Below, in pieces: positions 57,095 through 64,000 of a DNA stretch of 64,000 bases. Position 1 is the first letter of the stretch; each line of letters starts with the position of its first letter. Under the pieces are notes generated by a model. That model worked only from the letters and a program-made list of their open reading frames with translations, made no database searches and had not been told where the DNA came from. The stretch is from Elymus sibiricus (taxonomy: Eukaryota > Streptophyta > Magnoliopsida > Poales > Poaceae): contig CM077676.1 of assembly GCA_039707655.1 (NCBI GenBank), positions 427,839,379-427,903,378 on the forward strand. The letters are read 5' to 3'. The translations under genes and the position numbers were made by a program.

Positions 57095-57435
57095 AGTTTC
57101 TGCAAATATTACAACATGGCAATATACAACCATGAGAGATAAGCTGTTTTTCAAACTTAATGAAATCTGGGAATGCAAAACAGTAACATTATGATGACAA
57201 CTTGAGAGCAAGATTGAGTCATGCTACAGCAACTTTACATGGCAACCAAGGGCATGGCATCAAAGTACACATTACATAGAACAAATCACAAGAAGGAATC
57301 ATATGCATATGAGCAATGAATTAGTGGCAAACATCATGCAAAGTTGACAAGTTTTATAACAGTCAGTTACACATCTCGAATAATCCAGTTAATGCAACAA
57401 TAATATCACATAATATCACTAAATATCTTGCCCAA

Positions 57436-57855
57436 TCAAACTGGACGCCGACTCCCAGTTCCTGAGCCGCGGGCGGTGAACACCCAAAGAGAAGGAACCA
57501 TCACAGGATCATAGCTCGGGTGAGATCCTTGAAGAAACTGCCAGGTATTGGAGAAGCTGTCGTCCAACGCAACCATGTAGCGACGGACGTGCTCGTCCTC
57601 CTCCCTGACATGGCGACGTACCACCCTGTCGGGGGCCGGCTCCCTCTGCACCGATAGTGACCCACGCGACCGCCACCAAAGAAGCTCCGGGTCGACGACG
57701 AGACCCCGATTCCTCACCAAGCTGCGCGCCCCGGAAGGTAGCACCTCCCAGTGCCAGCCCGGCGGAGCCCAGTCCCGGACATGGCGTCTCTCAAACTGGT
57801 TGTCGCCGACGAGTCGACGACGAGGATGCGGGCCAGGCATCGTCGCTGAGAACAA
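57436..57855 (-). CDS. Small CACTA ORF of unknown function (139 codons)
   Basis: An intact minus-strand frame; the likelier start is the second Met (57840), beginning MPGPHPRRRLVGDNQFERRH. The protein is rich in Arg, Trp and Pro (RDWAPPGWHWEVLPSGARSL, PELLWWRSRGSL), followed by REEDEHVRRYMVALDDSFSN and WQFLQGSHPSYDPVMVPS. It lies upstream of the second-gene exons in the same orientation and might be its first exon or a separate product. No splice donor at its end is obvious, because the frame closes with a stop. I do not recognise a domain. Confidence 0.5.
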   Translation of the reverse strand: MFSATMPGPHPRRRLVGDNQFERRHVRDWAPPGWHWEVLPSGARSLVRNRGLVVDPELLWWRSRGSLSVQREPAPDRVVRRHVREEDEHVRRYMVALDDSFSNTWQFLQGSHPSYDPVMVPSLWVFTARGSGTGSRRPV

Positions 57856-58154
57856 ATTCCTATGAAAAGAAATCAGGTCTATTTCTCATTCATTGTGAGA
57901 CGTTGCTCCGGCTCACCTTTATTTCATTGTTTGCATCAGATTTCTTTAATTTTTACCCCTAGATGAGGATGATACCGTAGAGGAGGATGATAGTCGATCT
58001 CACCCCTAGATGACCGTAGAGGAGGTAGTGGATGGCAACGGCAACGGGACCGACGGTGCTCCTAGAAGTGAAAAGATCGATCCCTGCACATCAAAAGCAC
58101 CGACACAACCAACATCAGCATTCGTGGAAAATTTAAACAGAAACAAAGATAAGC

Positions 58155-58790
58155 ATTCGGGGACTCCTCACCGGCGATCGTCGGGGACTCCTCACCGGCG
58201 ACCGTCGGGGACTCCTCCAGCGACCGTCGGGGACTCCTCCTGCGATCGTCGGGGCCTCCTCACCGGCGACCGGCGGGGACTCCTCCGGCGATCGTCGGGG
58301 CCTCCTCACCGGCGATCGTCGGGGACTCCTCCGGCGATCATCGGGGACTCCTCACCGGCGATCGTCGGGGACTCCTCCGGCGATCGTCGGGGACTCCTCA
58401 CCGGCGATCGTCGGGGACTCCTCACCGGCGATCGTCGGGAACTCCTCCGGCGATCGTCGAGGACTCCTCACCGGCGATCGTCGGGAACTCCTCCGGCGAT
58501 CTTCGGGGCCTCCTCACCGGCGATCATCGGGGCCTCCTCACCGGCGATCGTCGGGGCCTCCTCACCGGCGATCGTCGGGAACTCCTCCGGCGATCGTCGG
58601 GGACTCCTCACCAGCGATCGTCGGGGACTCCTCACCGGCAATCGTCGGGGACTCCTCCGGCGATCGTCGAGGACTCCTCACCGGCGATCGTCGGGGACTC
58701 CTCCGGCGATCATCAGGGACTCCTCCGGCGATCGTCGGGGACTCCTTCGGCGATCGTCGCGGCCTCCTCACCGGCGATCGTCGGGGCTCG
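58155..58790. repeat. GC-rich minisatellite of 24- and 22-base units
   Basis: About 27 tandem units of two types: GGGGACTCCTCACCGGCGATCGTC (24) and a version lacking CA (22 bases, GGGGACTCCTCCGGCGATCGTC). They are interspersed irregularly, with point variants such as GATCATC and GGGGCC. It lies between the second gene and the SPT6/TNP2 half of the CACTA. Confidence 0.9.
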
Positions 58791-59044
58791 CCTTTATTTC
58801 ATTGTTTGCATCATATTTCTTATATTTTTCTTTTTTTCTCTCACCACATGTCTATATTTTTTATACACCTATCAAATACACGATTCACATTTTTCATAAT
58901 ATATGTTTTTTATACCAATTTTTATTCATACACATTGTACATTTTTGTATACATGCATCTAAAACATTTTATACACATCCAATTTCATTCATACACATTA
59001 TACATTTTTGTATACATCCATTTTTGTATACATACTCGTACTCC

Positions 59045-59235
59045 TCACCGCAGGGAGAGGGCTCGGTCGTCGGGGAGGGGGGCTGGGCGTGGAGGAGCGC
59101 CGGCGTCGGGGATGGGCTCGTCGGGGCGGGGGGCCGGGCGTGGAGGAGCGCCGGTGTCGGGGATGGGCCTGTCGGGGCGTGGAGGAGCTTGGGGCGCCGG
59201 CGTGTGGTGGAGCGGCGCCAGCGTGTGGTGGAGCG
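59045..59235. repeat. GC-rich tandem repeat
   Basis: Two to three imperfect units of about 60 bases built on GGGGATGGGCTCGTCGGGGC / GGGCGTGGAGGAGCGCCGG. Downstream (59235-59430) GCGTGGAGGAGAGCGGC recurs. The open frames here are compositional. Confidence 0.65.
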
Positions 59236-59439
59236 GCGCGGGCTCGGGCGGCGCGCGTGGAGGAGAGCGGCACCGGCAGGGGCGCGCAGGGGCACGACGT
59301 CGAGGCGGGCGCGTGGAGGAGAGCGGCGCCGGCAGGGGCACCACGTCGAGGAGCGGTTGCGTCGAGGCAGCCTGGCGGCGTCGGAGAGGGAAAATGGAGG
59401 AGGAAGATTGGGGGGGGGAGAAGGGTGTTAAATAGTGCG

Positions 59440-59640
59440 AGGACTTTAGTCCCAGTTAGAGCCACCAACCGGGACTAAAGGGTCTTTAGTCCCGGTTGGT
59501 GGCTCTAACCGGGACTAAAAGCACATTTTTGGCAGCTGAAAGGGCGCGAAAGGTTGGGCCTTTAGTCCCGGTTGGTGGCTCCAACCGGGACTAAAGGTAG
59601 GCCTTTAGTCCCGGTTTGTTCCACCAACCGGGACAAACCT
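59440..59640. repeat. Internal island of CACTA subterminal-type repeats
   Basis: Seven to eight copies of CTTTAGTCCCGGTTGGTGG or its complement, arranged as inverted pairs, lie 6.4 kb inside the element. A further copy (GCCACCAACCGGGACTAA) is at 60658-60675. No CACTA terminus follows, so this is either an internal regulatory block or the remnant of a second CACTA end. Confidence 0.75.
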
Positions 59641-60240
59641 GGATATTTCAAGCTTTTAAATGATGTTTTAATCAAAAATAGATTATGTTTACCTCTTTTA
59701 GTTTTATACCTTTTTCCTTTGTTTTAATTATTTTAGTTTATGTTTTCTTGTTATTCTTTTTGCTATTAAAGTTTTTAACAAAAAATACTTTATGAAAATT
59801 TTAGTTGGATAAATTTTATATAATTTTAAGTTAATATTATTTTGATCATAACTAGAGTTTTATAAAAGCTTTTTAATTGATTCTTTTTGCTATTGAAGAA
59901 TATTATAAAATACTTTTTGTTAACCTAATAATGTTATATTTTCTTTTCTGTTAAGTTATTAGTTTAGTAATTTTCTTTGCTGCTAAGTTTTATTTAGGAC
60001 AAAAACTATTTTTGTTATTTGTAATTAAGTCCTGCAGTTCCCTTAGGAGTTTCTATTTGGATTTCCTTGAAGTTTTGTTTTGCTTTCTATTTGCTTTTTC
60101 TTATTGTTTTCTTTATTGCTTTATTCATTGATTGGATTTTGATTGCTAGAATGCTTGCTAGAGTGAATGCTTATATGAATGCAATGTTTGATGATATAGA
60201 TTTTCATCAGATAGTGATAAATAGTTCTATCAAGTTATTT
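59641..60240. other. AT-rich interval inside the CACTA
   Basis: Six hundred bases, mostly A and T, with no frame or motif that I recognise. A sharp change of composition from the GC-rich minisatellite block. Confidence 0.5.
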
Positions 60241-60630
60241 TTCATAGCTACCATTGCCGCAACATTTCGCATTGAAGGGCCAGCATCAGGTTTGTCAATA
60301 TGTTTTTGAAAATATGACACAAGGCGATCAATGCTGTCAAAATCTTTCTTCCAGAATCTAAAGCCCTTTGAGTATGACCCAACATACTCATGATGTGGGT
60401 TTGTACTCCTGATGTAAGATAATATAAAGGCGCCTGGATATTCATGAGATATGCCAAAACAATAGACTATTCTCGAGAATGGCCATCTGATATGTTGTCC
60501 TCAGTTTCACCAGAAAGCAACCAGAGAACTCGTCATCTGGACCTCCAACTTTATGTCATACAACGTTTCTCTCTTATCATCTCCGATGCTTCTGATGTAT
60601 TCATCTATGTCAAGACGTTTAAGCCATGTC
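60241..60630 (-). pseudogene. SPT6: Captured fragment of the transcription elongation factor SPT6
   Basis: Three collinear pieces of the plant SPT6 protein appear on the minus strand. First, RLDIDEY.. and KRETLYDIKLE (about 60623-60530); next, in a shifted frame, LLSGETEDNISDG (about 60515-60475); then, in the frame starting SRIVYCFGISHEYPGAF (about 60470), ILSYIRSTNPHHEYV, GFRFWKKDFDSIDRLVSYFQ and GPSMRNVAAM to about 60241. In SPT6 these belong to the region before the S1 domain and to the C-terminal tandem-SH2 domain that binds RNA polymerase II. The S1 part and most of the N-terminal SH2 are missing, so this is a deleted, probably spliced or rearranged copy. Frameshifts and stop codons make it non-coding. 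It lies between subterminal-type repeats inside a CACTA. Confidence 0.85.
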
Positions 60631-60977
60631 TATATTAACCTTGTTATTTTATATGGAGCCACCAACCGGGACTAACCGCGTATGATCAACCTTGCAAAAC
60701 TTGGGACTGAAATCACTACAACTGGTGAGGGTGTGTATGGCCTATGCCTGTCAACCTCAAGCGACTTATCTGGAATGCTCAGAAGACATTCATATTTTGT
60801 TTGGACATAATTGCATTGATTAACTCCTCTGTATAATTAAAATACTAAAAGGATAGGAATAATTGAAATTTCATAACTTAATAAATAATTATTCCAAAAT
60901 CATGTTTCAAATGCCAAAATGCCGTAGCTAGCTCTTACAAAGATTCCCTCCGGTTTGTCCGAAGTGGCACTTTCCAG

Positions 60978-63900
60978 CTAAAACTTTTTCTTCGCGTGTG
61001 TCCCTTGCTTATTGCGCCATAACCATGGATAATCTTCATCATTTAACAGGATGCTTGGGTCAGTCTTCACTGTGAAGGGAGGAATTTCATGAAACTTTTC
61101 ATAATCTTCTGACATGTCTGTCTTGTCCTCCACTCCCACGATATTTGTTTTCTCTGAAAGAACTATGTGGCGCTTTGGCTCATCGTATGATGTATTCGCT
61201 TCCTTATCTTTTCTTTTTCTTGGTTTGGTAGACATGTCCTTCACATAGAAAACCTGCGCAACATCATTGGCTAGGACGAATGGTTCGTCTGTGTACCCAA
61301 GATTGTTGAGATCCACTGTTGTCATTCCATACTGCGGGTCTACCTGTACCCCGCCTCCTGTCAGATTGACCCATTTGCACCGAAACAAAGGGACCTTAAA
61401 ATCACGTCCATAGTCAAGTTCCCATATCTCCTCTATGTAACCATAATATGTGACCTTTGCCCTATTGGTGTTTGCTGCATCAAAGCGGACACCACTGTTT
61501 TGGTTGGTGCTCTTTTTATCTTGGGCGATCGTGTAAAATGTATTCCCATTTATCTCGTACCCTTGAAAAGTCAATACAGTCGAAGATGGTGTCCTGGCCA
61601 ACAAGTACAGTTCATCTCCAACAGTGTTGTTACTCATGAGATGTGTTTGCAACCAACCGCCGAAAGTCAACATGTGTGCACATGTAATCCAGTCATCAGA
61701 CTGCCCCGGGTGTTGGGAGCATACAATATTCTTGTGTTCATTGATATACGGGGCCACCAAGGTAGAATTTTGTAGAACTGTGTAGTGTGCTTGCGCCCAA
61801 GAATGCCCATCCCTACATATTATTGCTTTCGGTGCTAGCGTGCCTTTTCCACTCAGTCTCCCCTCATGCCGCTATTGAGGAACACCAATCGGCTTAAGGT
61901 CAGGAATAAAGTCAACACAAAACTCAATAAACTCCTCTGTTTCATGGCCCTTGGAGATGCTTCCTTCTGGCCTGTCACGGTTATGAACATATTTCTTTAA
62001 GACTCCCATGAACCTCTCAAAGGGGAACATATTATGTAGAAATACAGGACCCAGAATGGCAATCTCGTCGACTAGGTGAACTAGGACGTGCGTCATAATA
62101 TTGAAGAAGGATGGTGGGAACACCAACTCGAAACTGACAAGACATTGGACCAAATCATTCTGTAACCTTGGTAGGATTTCTGGATCGATTACCTTCTGAG
62201 AAATTGCATTGAGGAATGCACATAGCTTCACAATGGCTAATCGAACATTTTCTGGTAGAAGCCCCCTCAATGCAACCGGAAGCAATTGCATCATAATCAC
62301 GTGGCAGTCATGAGACTTTAGGTTCTGGAATTTTTTCTCTGCCATATTTATTATTCCCTTTATATTCGACGAGAAGCCAGACGGGACCTTGATACTGAGC
62401 AGGCATTCAAAAAAGATTTCCTTCTCTGCTTTGGTAAGAGAGTAGCTGGCAGGACCTTGATACTGCTTTGGAGGCATGCCGTCTTTTTCGTTCATACGTT
62501 GCTGGTCCTCCCGTGCCTCCGGTGTATCTTTTGTCTTCCCATACACGCCCAAAAAGCCTAGCAGGTTCACGCAAAGATTCTTCGTCACATGCATCACGTC
62601 GATTGCAGAGCGGACCTCTAGGACTTTCCAATAGGGTAGCTCCCAAAATATAGATTTCTTCTTCCACATGGGTGCGTGTCCGTCAGCGTCATTCGGAACA
62701 GATTGTCCGCCAGGACCCTTTCCAAAGATTGCTTTTAAATACTTGACCATATCAAATATATCATCACCAGTACCGGGGACAGGCTTCTTCTGGTGATCTG
62801 CCTCACCTTTGAAATGCTTGCCTTTCTTTCTTAAGGCATGCTTGGTCGGAAGAAATCGACGATGTCCCAGGTACACATTCTTCTTACATTTGTCCAAATA
62901 TATACTTTCAATCTCATCTAAACAGTGCGTGCATGCATTGTATCCCTTGTTTGCCTATCCTGAAAGGTTACTAAGAGCAGGCCAATCATTGATGGTTACA
63001 AACAGCAACGCTCGTAGGTCAAATTCCTGCTGTTTGTCCTCATCCCACACACGTACACCTTTTATATTCCACAGTTGTAAAAGTTCTTCAACTAATGGCC
63101 TTAGGTACACATCAATGTTGTTGCCGGGTTGCTTAGGGCCTTGGATGAGCACTGGCATCATAATGAACTTCCGCTTCATGCACAACCAAGGAGGAAGGTT
63201 ATAGATACATAGAGTCACATGCCAGGTGCTATGATTGCTGCTCTGCTCCCCAAAAGGATTAATGCCATCTGCACTTATACCAAACCATAAGTTTCTTGCG
63301 TCATCTGCAAACTCCGGCCACTTTCTCTTGATTTTTCTCCACTGCAACCCATCAGCGGGTACTCTCAACATCCCTTCTTTCTTACGGTCTTCTTTGTGCC
63401 ATCGCAACAACTTGGCATGCTCTTTGTTTCTGAACAGACGTTTCAACCGTGGTATTATAGGAGCATACCACATCACCTTGGCAGGAACCCTCTTCCTGGG
63501 GCGCACGCCCTCAACATCACCAGGGTCATCTCGTCTGATCTTATACCGCAATGCACCGCATACCGGGCATGCATTCAAATTCTCGTACTCCTCACCGCGA
63601 TAGAGGATGCAGTCATTAGGGCATGCATGTATCTTCTGCACCTCTAATCCTAGAGGGCAGAGAACCTTCTTTGCTTCGTACGTACTGTCAGGCAATTCGT
63701 TATTCTTTGGAAGCTTCTTCTTCATTATTTTCAGTAACTTCTCAAATCCCTTGTCAGATAAACCATTCTCTGCCTTCCATTGCAGCAATTCCAGTGTGGT
63801 ACCGAGCTTTGTGTTGCCATCTTCGCAATTTGGGTACAACCGTTTTTTGTGATCCTCTAACATGTGATCGAACTTCAACTTCTCCCTTTCACTTTCGCAT

Positions 63901-64000
63901 TCTCTCTGTGCATCAACAATGACCCGGCGAAGATCATCAGCGGGCACATCTGGTGCCTCTTGATCTTCAGCTTCCCCCGTTGCAGTATCACCGTATTCAG
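60978..64000 (-). pseudogene. CACTA TNP2-like transposase, two nonsense codons, N-terminus outside window
   Basis: One minus-strand frame stays open from the window edge to the stop at 60978, about 1000 codons, except for two TAG codons: 62957-62955 after ALSNLSG and 61874-61872 after IGVPQ. The N-terminal part has a Cys-rich signature (HACPNDCILYRG, NACPVCGALRYK), then the Transposase_21 core (NPFGEQSSNHSTWHVTLCIY, PPWLCMKRKFIMMPVLIQGP). DUF4218 follows (ELPYWKVLEVRSAIDVMHV, FPPSFFNIMTHVLVHLVDE) and DUF4216 (YYGYIEEIWELDYGRDFKVP). The C-terminal tail is basic (NKQGTHAKKKF). The small number of lesions implies recent activity or maintenance. TNP2 would bind and cleave the CACTA ends. Confidence 0.9.

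Larger units (their letters stand above)
52729..64000 (-). mobile_element. CACTA (En/Spm) transposon, minus orientation, 5' part beyond the window
   Basis: The terminus CACTAGTAGAAAACAGGGC at 52729 is a CACTA terminal inverted repeat. It is followed by TTTAGTCCCGGTT/AACCGGGACTAAA subterminal repeats. The GCT before it (52726-52728) would be the 3-bp duplication. Genes lie on the minus strand in the order TNP2 (64000-60978), a small ORF (57855-57436) and a second gene (57094-53381), matching the layout of the CACTA at 11817-26189. At least 11.3 kb lie in the window. The element carries an SPT6 fragment and a minisatellite between its two gene modules. Confidence 0.88.

Noticed and set aside
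58155..58790. CRISPR-like array
   Set aside because: Repeats are contiguous without spacers and the genome is a plant; it is a minisatellite.
58010..59431. 473-codon + strand ORF as a gene
   Set aside because: It is open because the minisatellite lacks stop codons; the frame rotates through the repeat and the rest is simple GC-rich and AT-rich sequence.

Overview
The window is eukaryotic intergenic DNA from a large grass genome. Nested LTR retrotransposons with Athila-type, Copia-type and LARD-type architecture, two CACTA transposons with the TNP2 plus second-gene layout, and the 'TTTAGTCCCGGTT' CACTA subterminal repeats all point to Triticeae (wheat, Aegilops, barley or rye). I see no bacterial genes, tRNA, rRNA or CRISPR. 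Nearly all coding sequence belongs to transposable elements and most of it is broken. The only host-type genes I can name are an F-box pseudogene (28940-31086) and a fragment of the transcription elongation factor SPT6 lying inside a CACTA (60241-60630).

Layout, left to right. 1-9079: a non-autonomous LARD-like element with LTRs of about 4.1 kb and no coding capacity. It carries a nested Athila-type solo LTR (1704-3223). 9080-11816: two Copia fragments joined tail to tail through an 84-bp-arm fold-back. 11817-26189: a 5'-truncated CACTA on the + strand with TNP2 and a Transposase_24-like second gene. Its TNP2 is split by an 8.67-kb Gypsy element (12640-21310, TSD GCCGG), which keeps gag on the + strand but has a six-exon antisense gene where pol should be. 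The CACTA right end sits inside an LTR of a small TRIM-like element (26190-27417). 27628-28825: a TIR element and a Helitron-like terminus. 28900-36680: a lower-copy island. It holds the F-box pseudogene split by a retroposon with a 12-bp TSD, a Mutator-like element with long TIRs, a 53-bp micro-retroposon, a hAT-like MITE, a second MITE and two related retroposons.

36682-38795 is AT-rich DNA with no recognised feature. 38796-52728 holds three copies, in two orientations, of one non-autonomous Athila-like family: a minus-strand tandem chain (internal-LTR-internal-partial LTR) and a + strand copy inserted into its outer LTR. Each copy encodes the same acidic protein of unknown function and none has pol. 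52729-64000 is the left (3') part of a minus-strand CACTA that runs off the window. It carries a nearly open TNP2, a 139-codon ORF, a second gene ending in a Ulp1-like cysteine protease, a stop-free minisatellite and the SPT6 fragment.

Themes most worth checking: SPT6 capture by a CACTA; a hairpin 31-35 bp upstream of the TATA box in every complete Athila-type LTR here, with different arm sequences in different copies; internal repeats of the polypurine-tract motif; and the antisense gene replacing pol. All boundaries, frames and exons were read by eye, with no database search.
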